The position numbers were made by a program, and so were the translations under genes. From an uncultured Collinsella sp. (GTDB lineage Bacteria; Actinomycetota; Coriobacteriia; Coriobacteriales; Coriobacteriaceae), in the NCBI GenBank assembly GCA_902496645.1, contig CABVBR010000005.1:1-36566 (forward strand): DNA of 36,566 nucleotides, in the 5' to 3' direction. Below the pieces are notes generated by a model. That model made no database searches and was not told the DNA's origin. It saw only the letters and a program-made list of their open reading frames with translations. Positions 23,437 through 31,308 of the stretch are shown piece by piece. The number at the start of each line of letters is the position of its first letter. The first letter of the stretch is position 1.

Positions 23437-25890
23437 ATGCGGCATGTGCATATTCATGTGACGGGCATTGTGCAGGGCGTTGGCATGCGGCCATTTGTGT
23501 ATCGCGAGGCTATGGCGCATGGCATTTGCGGCTGGGTGCTCAACGCGGGCGATGGCGTGCACATCGAGGCGCATGCTTCGGTCGAGGCGCTCGACGGCTT
23601 TGTCGCCGCGCTGTCGGAGCACGCGCCTGCCGCGGCCCGCGTTGAGCATGTCGCTGTTGCAGACCTGGAGCCCGACGTTTGGGATGCTGACGATGAGCAG
23701 GCCTTTCGTATCGTAGCGTCGCAGGATCAGACCGCGCACACGACGCTCATCTCCCCCGATATCGCCACCTGTGACGACTGCCTGCGCGAACTGTTCGACC
23801 CCGCCGACCGGCGCTATCACTACCCCTTTATCAACTGCACCAACTGCGGGCCGCGCTTTACCATCATCCGGTCGCTGCCTTATGATCGAGCGGCCACGTC
23901 GATGGATTGCTTTCCCATGTGCCCCGAGTGCGCCGCAGAGTATGGCGACCCGCTTGACCGGCGCTTTCATGCGCAGCCCGATGCCTGCTTTGACTGCGGG
24001 CCACATATTACTTGGCGCGAGGTGGCGGGCGACATGGAGCTCGAGGGCTCGGGGGCGACGCCAGCCGTCGGCAACACGCGCGAAACCAGCGATGTCATTA
24101 TTGACCGCTGTGTCGAGCTGCTGGCCAGCGGCGGTATTGTCGCCATCAAGGGCCTGGGCGGATTCCATCTGGCCTGCGACGCCGCCAATGAGCAGGCGGT
24201 GGTCGAGCTGCGCCGTCGCAAGCGCCGCAGCAACAAGCCGCTTGCCGTTATGGTGCGCAGCCTTGCCGATACTGAACGCCTGTGCCATGTCGATGATGCC
24301 GAGCGCGGCTTGCTAACCGGTAGCATCCGCCCCATCGTGCTGTTGCGCCGGCATACTGTTGGCGAGGGAGATTCCCCCGACGCCCTTACACTCGCGCCGT
24401 CCGTCGCGCACGATCTACCCGAGCTCGGCGTCATGCTCCCCTATACACCGCTTCAGCATCTGCTGCTTGCAGCTGCCGCGTCGCATGACATGCACGCGCT
24501 AGTCATGACCAGCGGAAACCTGAGCGAGGAACCTATCGAAACTGATGACGGCCTTGCTTGGGAACACCTCATTGCCGCCGGCATTGCCGATGCGCTGCTC
24601 GGCAACGACCGCGCAATCCTCTCGCGCTATGACGACTCCGTTGTACGTGTGGTCGACGGCACCGTCATGCCTGTGCGTCGCGCACGCGGATATGCGCCGC
24701 AACCGTTGCCGTTGCCGGCGCTCAACGGCACTGCACCCTGCGTGCTCGCCTGCGGCCCACAGCAAAAGGCAACGATCGCATTCACGCGCGAGGATGCGAA
24801 CGGCGAGGCAGCCTGTTTTGTGTCGCAGCATATCGGCGATGTCGAAAACGGCGAGACCTTCGATGCCTGGAGCGCCGCACGCTCGCGTCTGGAAAACCTC
24901 TTTGACCTGGCGCCTGCCGCCTTGGCATGCGACATGCATCCCAGCTATCTGTCGAGCCAGTGGGCGCGCGAACAGGCGCAGGAACAGGGCATGCCGCTCG
25001 TCGAGGTGCAGCACCATCATGCGCATATCGCGAGCGTAATGGCCGAGGCTATCGCCACGGGCCAGCTTACAACCGACGCGCGCGTCCTTGGCATCGCCTT
25101 TGACGGTACGGGAGCGGGCACCGACGGAACCATTTGGGGCGGCGAGTTCCTTGTCGCCGGCCTTGCCGATTTTGAACGCGCCGCGCACCTGCGCACCTGG
25201 GCGCTGCCAGGCGGTGCCGCATCCGTGCGCGATGCCCGGCGCAACGCCTTTGCCCTGCTCAGTGAGCTCGGCCTGCTCGAGCACCCAGGTGCCGCAGGGC
25301 TATTGAGCACCCTCGACGAGCAGACACGCAGCATCACGGCTACGATGATCGAGCGCGGCATCAACAGCCCACGCACGAGCAGTATGGGGCGTCTCTTTGA
25401 TGCCGCGGCAGCGATTCTGGGCATCTGCGACAAGGCAACCTACGAAGGCGAGCCTGCCATCGAACTCGAAGCCGCCGCCTGGCGCGCGCTCGGCGGTAAG
25501 ACCGTTCGCCTCGACGGCAATCATACAGGCGTATCCACGTCTGCCGACGACTCCCCCATCTTGGACCCCCAACCGCTCATCGAAGCTCTTCTGAATGGAA
25601 TCGAGGCAGGCGCGCCGGCCGACAGGCTCGCCCTCGGATTTCACATCGCCATTACGCACGCTACGGCCCACGTCGCGTGCGAGATCTGCGAGCGCGAAGG
25701 CCTCGATACCGTCGCGCTCTCGGGCGGTGTGTTCATGAACCGGCTTTTGCTTCAGCTCCTTACCCACGAACTCAAAGACGCCGGTCTTGCCGTCTTGGTC
25801 CCCCACGCTGTGCCCGTCAACGACGGCTGCATCGCCTACGGTCAGGCCGCCATCGCTCGCGCTCGCCTCGCGCAGACGGCGTCACGATAG
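23437..25890 (+). CDS. hypF: HypF carbamoyltransferase for [NiFe] hydrogenase maturation
   Basis: The 817-residue protein starts carbamoyl phosphate conversion into the CN ligands of the hydrogenase active site and transfers the carbamoyl group to the HypE C-terminal cysteine. Domains in order: acylphosphatase (1 to about 90, VTGIVQGVGMRPFVY), a double zinc finger (C112/C115, C134/C137, C162/C165, C184/C187, spacing 18-24-18 as in the family), a YrdC-like domain (about 210-390) and a Kae1-like domain (about 400-815) with HHHAHIASVM and LSGGVFMN. The ATG at 23437 follows AAGGAGGG; an earlier ATG at 23422 lies inside that site. Full length, no defects seen. Confidence 0.97.
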   Translation: MRHVHIHVTGIVQGVGMRPFVYREAMAHGICGWVLNAGDGVHIEAHASVEALDGFVAALSEHAPAAARVEHVAVADLEPDVWDADDEQAFRIVASQDQTAHTTLISPDIATCDDCLRELFDPADRRYHYPFINCTNCGPRFTIIRSLPYDRAATSMDCFPMCPECAAEYGDPLDRRFHAQPDACFDCGPHITWREVAGDMELEGSGATPAVGNTRETSDVIIDRCVELLASGGIVAIKGLGGFHLACDAANEQAVVELRRRKRRSNKPLAVMVRSLADTERLCHVDDAERGLLTGSIRPIVLLRRHTVGEGDSPDALTLAPSVAHDLPELGVMLPYTPLQHLLLAAAASHDMHALVMTSGNLSEEPIETDDGLAWEHLIAAGIADALLGNDRAILSRYDDSVVRVVDGTVMPVRRARGYAPQPLPLPALNGTAPCVLACGPQQKATIAFTREDANGEAACFVSQHIGDVENGETFDAWSAARSRLENLFDLAPAALACDMHPSYLSSQWAREQAQEQGMPLVEVQHHHAHIASVMAEAIATGQLTTDARVLGIAFDGTGAGTDGTIWGGEFLVAGLADFERAAHLRTWALPGGAASVRDARRNAFALLSELGLLEHPGAAGLLSTLDEQTRSITATMIERGINSPRTSSMGRLFDAAAAILGICDKATYEGEPAIELEAAAWRALGGKTVRLDGNHTGVSTSADDSPILDPQPLIEALLNGIEAGAPADRLALGFHIAITHATAHVACEICEREGLDTVALSGGVFMNRLLLQLLTHELKDAGLAVLVPHAVPVNDGCIAYGQAAIARARLAQTASR

Positions 25891-26020
25891 GCTTTTTGCC
25901 GGCCTGCGCTCAACCGTCTCACAGGTGTAACGCGTTTGCTCGCGACTCCCGCGAGCGCTACCATCAACTGATGGGTAATTAGGCGCCTGTCCAGCGCAAA
26001 ACGTATAAAAGGGGAACATT
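25891..26020. other. hypF-hypC spacer with hairpin and possible promoter
   Basis: 130 bp without a gene. It contains a GCTCGCG/CGCGAGC-type hairpin (about 25937-25957) and, just before hypC, TATAAAAGGGG. TATAAA could be a -10 for hypCDE, with AAAGGGG as the ribosome site. No good -35 is seen. Confidence 0.35.
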
Positions 26021-26281
26021 ATGTGCCTTGCCGTTCCCGGTAAAGTGGTCAAACGCGACGACGACCTTAAGGCGACCGTCGACATGATGGGCATCGAGCG
26101 CCCCGTTTCGCTGCGCCTCGTGCCGACGGCACAGGTAGGCGACTATATTCTCGTGCACGCCGGCTTTGGCATTCAAATTGTCGACGAGCAGGAAGCCCAA
26201 GAGACACTCGAGCTCGTCAATACCATGGCCGAGCTGGCCGAAGAGGACCAGCTCGCCACCAACCCGGCCGAGGCATACTAG
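26021..26281 (+). CDS. hypC: HypC hydrogenase maturation chaperone
   Basis: An 86-residue HypC/HupF-family protein beginning MCLAVPGKV, with the essential cysteine at residue 2 and the conserved Pro-Gly. It forms the HypCD complex on which the Fe(CN)2CO unit is assembled and delivers it to the hydrogenase large subunit. The start follows AAAGGGGAACATT. Its TAG stop overlaps the GTG start of hypD by one base (TAGTG), supporting coupled synthesis of the two partners. Length is normal for the family. Confidence 0.97.
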   Translation: MCLAVPGKVVKRDDDLKATVDMMGIERPVSLRLVPTAQVGDYILVHAGFGIQIVDEQEAQETLELVNTMAELAEEDQLATNPAEAY

Positions 26282-27393
26282 TGGCGGCGGCGCAGCCGGT
26301 TCGCTCCGGTATCGACTTTTCGGCATTTCGCGATCCCAAGCTGGCTCGCGAGCTCATTGATCGTATTCATGAGCTTGTCGGCAACCGCAGCATCAACCTT
26401 ATGGAAGTCTGCGGTACTCATACCGTGAGCATTGGCCGTTATGGCTTTCGCTCCATTATGCCGACGGGACTCAAACTGCTAAGCGGCCCGGGGTGCCCCG
26501 TTTGCGTCACCGCCAACCGCGACATCGATCACGCAATCGCGCTTTCCAACATGGACGGCGCTATCATTACCACCTTTGGCGACATGATGCGCGTGCCCGG
26601 ATCGTCCACCTCGCTTGCCGCGCAAAAGGCGGCGGGGCGCGATATCCGCATCGTCTACTCTCCGCTCGACGCACTCGACATTGCCGAGCAAAATCCCGAA
26701 CGCCCGGTCATCTTTATGGGCGTCGGCTTTGAGACCACAACGCCCACCATCGCCGCCGCCATTCTGGAGGCCGATGCACGCGAGCTCCAGAACTTCTCGG
26801 TCTACTGCGCTCACAAGACCACGCCGCCGGCGCTGCGCGCGATCGCCAACGACCCCGAGACCACCATCGACGGTTTTATCCTGCCGGGCCACGTCGCTAC
26901 CATCACAGGCCTGGCACCCTTTGGGTTTTTGGTCGATGAGTTCGAGACCCCCGGCGTAGTCACCGGGTTTGAGCCGGTCGATATTCTGCAGGGCATCTGC
27001 ATGCTGGTCCAGATGGTTGTCGAGGACAGACCCGCAATCGACAACGCCTACCGCCGTGGCGTCAACGCTGACGGCAACCCCGTGGCGCGCCAGCTGGTCG
27101 GGCAGGTATTTGAGCCGTGCGACACCACGTGGCGCGGGCTGGGACCAATTGCCAACTCGGGTCTTTCCATCCGACCCGAATTCGCGCGCTTTGATGCCGG
27201 CGCCCGCTTTGACGTGCCCATTGAACCGACGGTCGAGCCACGCGGGTGCCGCTGCGGCGACGTGCTGCGCGGTGCCATCACGCCGAGCGACTGCCCGTTG
27301 TTTGGCCGCACCTGCACGCCCGAACACCCCGTCGGCCCCTGCATGGTGAGCTCCGAAGGCAGCTGCGCGGCGTACTTTAGATACCACGGCTAG
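26281..27393 (+). CDS. hypD: HypD hydrogenase maturation protein
   Basis: The 370-residue iron-sulfur protein forms the scaffold, with HypC, for assembly of the Fe(CN)2CO centre. Conserved features are MEVCGTHTVS (C44), SGPGCPVC (C72, C75), the GFETTTPTIAAA segment, and the C-terminal cysteine cluster RGCRCGDVLRG...DCPLFGRTC...GPCMVSSEGSCAAY that binds [4Fe-4S]. The start is GTG at 26281, overlapping the hypC stop by one base; no better ATG is available before the conserved region. It is followed 48 bp later by hypE. Confidence 0.96.
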   Translation: MAAAQPVRSGIDFSAFRDPKLARELIDRIHELVGNRSINLMEVCGTHTVSIGRYGFRSIMPTGLKLLSGPGCPVCVTANRDIDHAIALSNMDGAIITTFGDMMRVPGSSTSLAAQKAAGRDIRIVYSPLDALDIAEQNPERPVIFMGVGFETTTPTIAAAILEADARELQNFSVYCAHKTTPPALRAIANDPETTIDGFILPGHVATITGLAPFGFLVDEFETPGVVTGFEPVDILQGICMLVQMVVEDRPAIDNAYRRGVNADGNPVARQLVGQVFEPCDTTWRGLGPIANSGLSIRPEFARFDAGARFDVPIEPTVEPRGCRCGDVLRGAITPSDCPLFGRTCTPEHPVGPCMVSSEGSCAAYFRYHG

Positions 27394-27441
27394 CCCGGAC
27401 GCACCCGCACGCTGGCACCACCCACGATTGGAGTTTTGGAT

Positions 27442-28476
27442 ATGTCCCATAGCATCACCGATAGCACCGTCCTGTTGGGCCACGGCTCCGGCGGTCAGAT
27501 GATGAAGCGCATTATCGATGAGGTCTTTCTGGATGCCTTTGGGTCGCCCGAGCTGCTTGCGGGCAACGATGCCGGTGTCGCCGCGCTGCCCGCAAGCGGG
27601 CGAATCGCCATGTCAACCGACAGCTTTGTGGTAACGCCGCAGTTCTTCCCCGGTGGCAACATCGGCCGCCTCGCCGTGTGCGGAACCGTCAACGACGTCG
27701 CGACCTCGGGCGCCAACGTGCGCTACCTCTCATGCGGCTTTATCCTCGAAGAGGGCTACCCCATGGACAAGCTGTGCCAGATTGTGCAGACCATGGCCGA
27801 AACGGCACATGAGGCAGGTGTGAAGATTATCACCGGCGACACCAAGGTGGTCGAGCGTGGCGGTGCCGACGGCGTCTACATCAATACCGCCGGCGTGGGC
27901 GAAGTGCCCGCGGGCGTAGTGCTCAGCGGTGCAAACTGTCGGCCCGGCGACGCCATCCTGGTATCGGGTACGCTGGGCGACCACGGCATCGCCATCATGA
28001 GCCAGCGCGAGGGTTTGGCGTTTTCGAGCAACATCGAAAGCGACGCTGCGCCGCTCAACCACCTGATTGCCGACGTGCTGGCCGCCGCCCCCGGCACGCG
28101 CTGCTTCCGCGACCCCACGCGCGGCGGCCTGGCATCCACGCTCAACGAGTTTGCCCAGGCCAGCGGCGTTGCCATGGAAATCGACGAGGATGCCGTGCCC
28201 GTGCGCCCCGACGTGCAGGCGGCATGTGAGATGCTCGGCTACGATGTGTTGCAGGTTGCCAACGAGGGCAAGATGGTCGCCGTAGTGCCGGCCGAGCAGG
28301 CCGATGCCGCGCTGGCGGCCATGCGCGTCGCCCACTACGGCGAGAACGCCGCCATTATCGGTCGCGTGCTGCCGCTTGCCGAGGGCGCCCGTCCCGCCGT
28401 GCGTGTACGCACCGGCTGGGGATCGACCCGCATCCTCGACATGCTCGTGGGAGAGCAGCTGCCGAGAATTTGCTAG
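27442..28476 (+). CDS. hypE: HypE carbamoyl dehydratase
   Basis: The 344-residue PurM-like ATPase dehydrates its own C-terminal thiocarboxamide to thiocyanate, the cyanide donor for the hydrogenase iron. The protein ends in the diagnostic PRIC, whose last cysteine is modified by HypF. N-terminal LLGHGSGGQMM, the AGNDAG turn, GDTKVVERG and CFRDPTRGGLAS are family motifs. The ATG at 27442 is chosen with GGAG eight bases upstream; a TTG two codons earlier is too close to that site. It closes the visible hyp run. hypA and hypB, which insert nickel, are not present in the window. Confidence 0.97.
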   Translation: MSHSITDSTVLLGHGSGGQMMKRIIDEVFLDAFGSPELLAGNDAGVAALPASGRIAMSTDSFVVTPQFFPGGNIGRLAVCGTVNDVATSGANVRYLSCGFILEEGYPMDKLCQIVQTMAETAHEAGVKIITGDTKVVERGGADGVYINTAGVGEVPAGVVLSGANCRPGDAILVSGTLGDHGIAIMSQREGLAFSSNIESDAAPLNHLIADVLAAAPGTRCFRDPTRGGLASTLNEFAQASGVAMEIDEDAVPVRPDVQAACEMLGYDVLQVANEGKMVAVVPAEQADAALAAMRVAHYGENAAIIGRVLPLAEGARPAVRVRTGWGSTRILDMLVGEQLPRIC

Positions 28477-28499
28477 GGCGGAATCGCACGGTCGGCGCG

Positions 28500-28589
28500 A
28501 TGCGGTTTGATATCCCTGAAGATGTTCAGATTCCAAACACGCCCAACGCGGAAGCCCAGTATTATGAGGTGCGTTTTGAAACCCAATGA
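28500..28589 (+). CDS. Possible 29-residue ORF between hypE and the phosphatase gene
   Basis: ATG at 28500 opens a frame (MRFDIPEDVQIPNTPNAEAQ...) ending in TGA at 28587-28589, 11 bp before the phosphatase start. No convincing ribosome site precedes it and no family is recognised. It could be a real small gene, a remnant, or chance. Confidence 0.2.
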   Translation: MRFDIPEDVQIPNTPNAEAQYYEVRFETQ

Positions 28590-28600
28590 CGGGAGCACCC

Positions 28601-29269
28601 ATGGCAGCAGCTTATTCCCATGTGATCTTTGATTTGGACGGCACCATCCTCAACACGCTCGAGGACCTGGCGGCTGCCGGCAACCATACCTGCGAGGTGC
28701 ACGGCTGGTCCACGTTTGCCGTGGACGAGTACCGCTACAAGGTGGGCAACGGCATGCTCAAGCTGGTCGAGCGCTTTATGCCCGCCGAGTATGCGGGCGA
28801 CGGCCGCATGTTTGAGCAGGCGCTTGCCGAGTTTAGGGCTTATTACGGTAAGCACAAGGAGGACCACACTGCCCCCTACGCCGGTACGATCGAGATGCTC
28901 GACCGCCTGCGCGCCGCGGGCGTTCAGCTTGCCGTGCTCACCAACAAGGATCACATTTCGGCAGCTCCGCTTATCGAGAAGTACTTTGGCCCCGAGCGCT
29001 TTGCGCTGGTACAGGGCCGCGTGGACGCATTTCCGCCCAAGCCCGAGTCGCCCGTCACGCTGCATGTGATGGAAGAGCTGGGGGCCGACCCGGCGACCAC
29101 GCTCTACGTGGGCGATTCGAATGTCGATGTCCTGACCGGCCACAATGCCGGCCTTAAGAGCGCCGGCGTCACCTGGGGCTTCCGCGGTCGTGCAGAACTC
29201 GAAGCCGCCGGCGCCGACTACGTGGTGGACACCCAGGACGAACTCGCCAAGCTGGTGCTGGGCGAGTAA
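28601..29269 (+). CDS. HAD-superfamily phosphatase, phosphoglycolate-phosphatase-like
   Basis: A 222-residue HAD subfamily IA hydrolase. Motif I is FDLDGTILNT with the nucleophile D11 and acid/base D13, motif II is AVLTNK, the motif III lysine sits in PPKPES, and motif IV is VGDSNVDVLTG. A helical cap lies at about 15-85. It resembles Gph-type phosphoglycolate phosphatases, which remove 2-phosphoglycolate or other small phosphate esters; the substrate cannot be fixed from sequence. The start at 28601 follows CGGGAG by about five bases; an ATG at 28586 lies upstream but has no such site. It stands alone between hypE and a repeat region. Confidence 0.9.
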   Translation: MAAAYSHVIFDLDGTILNTLEDLAAAGNHTCEVHGWSTFAVDEYRYKVGNGMLKLVERFMPAEYAGDGRMFEQALAEFRAYYGKHKEDHTAPYAGTIEMLDRLRAAGVQLAVLTNKDHISAAPLIEKYFGPERFALVQGRVDAFPPKPESPVTLHVMEELGADPATTLYVGDSNVDVLTGHNAGLKSAGVTWGFRGRAELEAAGADYVVDTQDELAKLVLGE

Positions 29270-29310
29270 CGAAACCGACGCGCTACACAGTCGCGGCGAT
29301 TTTGCCGTGC

Positions 29311-29496
29311 GGAAAACGCGTCCCGTTTTGACGCCTCAAACTGGGACGCACTTTCCAGTTGAGCCCCGTTAGGGAAACGGCATCCCGTTTCAAAGCAATA
29401 TTCCGGGTCGCGGTTTCCGCAACCCACCCCATCCGGAAACTGCGACCCACTATTCAGCCAAAAACCGGGCCACATTTTCCCGAGCACCCACGATGC
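29311..29496. repeat. Three tandem 62-bp units, each with a 46-bp hairpin
   Basis: Hairpins at 29311-29355, 29373-29418 and 29435-29480 begin exactly 62 bp apart. Each starts GGAAA, has a GCG-TCCC-TTT-like left half and a CGGG-CGC-TTTCC right half, with diverged loops and spacers. A single related hairpin lies at 7724-7769. Units are degenerate (well short of identical), so this is an old array. It lies downstream of the phosphatase gene. Confidence 0.65.
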
Positions 29497-29509
29497 ACCA
29501 ACCTCCCAA

Positions 29510-29698
29510 GGAGTGTCCCCAACTGCCGGCAGAAAAGGAACGTCCCCAAGTGCCACCTTCCAACATCGGCAACGCCATAGGTTGAGAAAAAGTCAGCGAA
29601 AACCCGCCAGGGCGAGCAAGGTGCCTTGAAAGGCAGATTGCCGCTCTGGCGGGTTTGCAACGTCGAGCCGTTACGCGGTTCGTAGAACCGCGTAACTA
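29510..29698. repeat. Long dispersed repeat, copy 2, ending at the lipoprotein gene
   Basis: The core repeat spans 29533-29698 (starting AAAAGGAACGTCCCCAAGTG) and matches 2981-3187 apart from a shorter middle. It is preceded by GGAGTGTCCCCAACTGCCGG (29510-29529), a segment that also flanks the IS110 left end. It ends in a hairpin with 12-bp arms (29670-29681, 29685-29696), one base after which CTAG and the lipoprotein TAA stop follow. Confidence 0.8.
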
Positions 29699-29699
29699 G

Positions 29700-30257
29700 T
29701 TAGCTCATCATGGCATTCATCATCTCGTTGGTTGCGGAATCGTCGGCAGACCACTCACCGTCGTCATTGCAGGTGTACTTGAAGGTGACCGTGGTGTCCT
29801 TGGTCTTAGCAGCCTTGGTCACATCGACCATAACCTGACCGGCCATCTTGTACAGCTCGTCATCGGAAGACATCGAATCGAGTGCGGTGACCTTCTCCTG
29901 ATACTGGGTGGCAAAATCCTCAACGATCTGGTTCATGGACTTGCAGGTGATGGTGACCTCGGCAGTTGCGGTGCCCTTGTCATCGTCGACCGTCACGTCG
30001 CCGATCTTGTAGTCAAAGCCCTCGAGATAGCTCTTGGCGTACTCCCTGGGATCGATGCCCAGCTGCTCGAACTCATCACCCGAGGCCTCTTCCAGGCCGG
30101 CGAGGAAGTCGTCGCCACCGTTCTTGACCTCGTCAAACTGCGTCGTAAGATCCTCGGTGATGAGCTCCTCAACCGAAGGACCTCCGCAGCCGGAAAGCAC
30201 AACCACACACGCGACCAAAACAGCCATCAGGGGCGCAAGCAGCAGCTTCTTCTTCAT
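29700..30257 (-). CDS. Secreted lipoprotein of unknown function
   Basis: A 185-residue protein with a lipoprotein signal: MKKKLLL, a hydrophobic core, and lipobox VVLSGC with lipid-modified C24. The mature part is acidic, with helical EELITEDLTTQFDEVKNGGDDF and later strands GDVTVDDDKGTATAEVTITCKS and DTTVTFKYTCNDDGEWSA. This resembles small actinobacterial and Firmicutes surface lipoproteins of the DUF4854/DUF5105 kind, but a family cannot be named with confidence. The ATG at 30257 follows GGAGGA by about five bases. It should be anchored on the outer face of the membrane. A dispersed repeat with a hairpin lies directly past its stop. Confidence 0.85.
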   Translation of the reverse strand: MKKKLLLAPLMAVLVACVVVLSGCGGPSVEELITEDLTTQFDEVKNGGDDFLAGLEEASGDEFEQLGIDPREYAKSYLEGFDYKIGDVTVDDDKGTATAEVTITCKSMNQIVEDFATQYQEKVTALDSMSSDDELYKMAGQVMVDVTKAAKTKDTTVTFKYTCNDDGEWSADDSATNEMMNAMMS

Positions 30258-30433
30258 GACATTCCTCCCAACAAGCGGCACCGCGCTTCCCAACACGGTG
30301 CACGTCGTAACAATAAGGCCATACTAGCCGCTAACGAACACCCTCGGCAAAGCAAAAGCGCAGTCGGCTCAATTTAACGTCCGAACGGTTTACCGGTCCG
30401 CCCAACGTGCAATAAAACGCATCCGGACCGTGC
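30258..30433. other. Lipoprotein leader and upstream spacer
   Basis: No gene is seen. TAGTAT on the minus strand (about 30322-30327) is a possible -10 for the lipoprotein gene without a good -35. About 30393-30430 holds a CGGTCCG/CGGACCG inverted pair and two GTGCAATAAAA direct repeats. Confidence 0.3.
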
Positions 30434-30470
30434 AATAAAAAAGGGTGGCCGGACAATCCGACCACCCCAA
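30434..30470 (-). terminator. Rho-independent terminator of the PTS IIA gene
   Basis: 11-bp arms (30443-30453, 30457-30467, one mismatch), followed on the minus strand by six T residues and more A/T. Confidence 0.85.
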
Positions 30471-30492
30471 AACACCCTATGGATGTCGCAAC

Positions 30493-31029
30493 TTACTTGC
30501 GGACAACCTTAACGATGGCGTCGCCGGCGGCGACGGCGGAATCAGCCTCGACGGCGAGCTCGACATCGGCGAACTCGGCGGTGTTGGACACGGCCACGAC
30601 AACGCAGTCCTTGTAACCGGCAGCGGCGATCTTGGCGCGGTCGATCTTGAGCATGGGCTGGCCGGCCTTGACGACGTCATCGGCCTTGACGAAGCCCTCG
30701 AAGCCGTCGCCGTTCATGTTGACGGTATCGACGCCAACGTGCACCAGGACCTCGATGCCGCTATCGGACTGCAGGCCCACGGCGTGGCCCATGGTGACGG
30801 TCACCTTGCCGTCGCAGGGAGCGTAGACCAGATCGTCCTCGGGCCACACGGCGCAACCCTTGCCCAGGACCTCGCCACCAAAGACGGGATCGGGCACGTC
30901 GGCCATCTTGATGACCTTGCCCTTGACGGGCGAGCACAGCACGTCGGCGCCGGCAGAAGCAGAGATGGAGGCAGGAGCAGCGGCAGCCGCGGGCTCAGCC
31001 TTCTTCTTGAACATGTCAAACAGACCCAT
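30493..31029 (-). CDS. crr: PTS glucose-type IIA component
   Basis: A 178-residue stand-alone EIIA(Glc)-family protein. After a short N-terminal MGLFDMFKKK and an Ala-rich linker, the IIA beta-barrel starts at about residue 28 (LCSPVKGKVI). The phosphorylated histidine is H97 in VLVHVGVDTV, with the supporting H82 in MGHAVG; their 15-residue spacing equals that in E. coli Crr. It passes phosphate from HPr to a IIB domain of a sugar transporter. The ATG at 31029 follows GAGGAG; the frame is open further upstream but unrelated. It has its own promoter (31079-31107) and terminator. No IIBC permease is adjacent. Confidence 0.93.
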   Translation of the reverse strand: MGLFDMFKKKAEPAAAAAPASISASAGADVLCSPVKGKVIKMADVPDPVFGGEVLGKGCAVWPEDDLVYAPCDGKVTVTMGHAVGLQSDSGIEVLVHVGVDTVNMNGDGFEGFVKADDVVKAGQPMLKIDRAKIAAAGYKDCVVVAVSNTAEFADVELAVEADSAVAAGDAIVKVVRK

Positions 31030-31078
31030 ACGTTTTCTCCTCTTGATTAAGCGCAACGTTATGCGCATGCCTATGGTG

Positions 31079-31107
31079 ATTATAGTGCCAAATGGCCAAA
31101 TTGCTAA
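31079..31107 (-). promoter_or_regulatory. PTS IIA gene promoter
   Basis: On the minus strand TTAGCA (31102-31107), exactly 17 bases, then consensus TATAAT (31079-31084). This is the clearest sigma-70 promoter in the window. Confidence 0.75.
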
Positions 31108-31180
31108 GGTAAGAGCTCGAATCGAGAGCCCTTCCAGGCCCTTCCCAAAACCTTTTCCCCAGTGGCACTCATATTGTCGA

Positions 31181-31288
31181 TTAATCCTCGATAAGCCCCA
31201 GGCGAACGAAAGCGTTCCAGATGCCGCCGTCATCGACGTCGGTGGTCACGCAATCGGCTGCCTGTCCGGCGTTCGGCAGAACGCCGGA
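31181..31288 (-). pseudogene. C-terminal remnant of a Cof-like HAD hydrolase
   Basis: On the minus strand an open frame ending at TAA 31181-31183 reads GVLPNAGQAADCVTTDVDD then GGIWNAFVRLGLIED. This is the usual end of Cof/YbjI-type HAD-IIB phosphatases (a G-N-A-x-x-x-x-x-A-D-x-V-T-x-x-x-x-x-D-G-I-x-x-A-F pattern). No catalytic motifs remain; upstream the frame runs into the 3' end of the glucosidase gene. The simplest reading is a gene deleted except for its tail, left between the glucosidase and PTS IIA genes. A 10-bp-arm hairpin (31265-31274, 31279-31288) lies inside its 5' part and may end the glucosidase transcript. Confidence 0.5.
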
Positions 31289-31308
31289 ACTCAATCGCCG
31301 AAACTCAA

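Noticed and set aside
29311..29496. CRISPR array
   Set aside because: Only three units, strongly diverged from one another, with no constant repeat or unique spacer pattern and no cas genes nearby.
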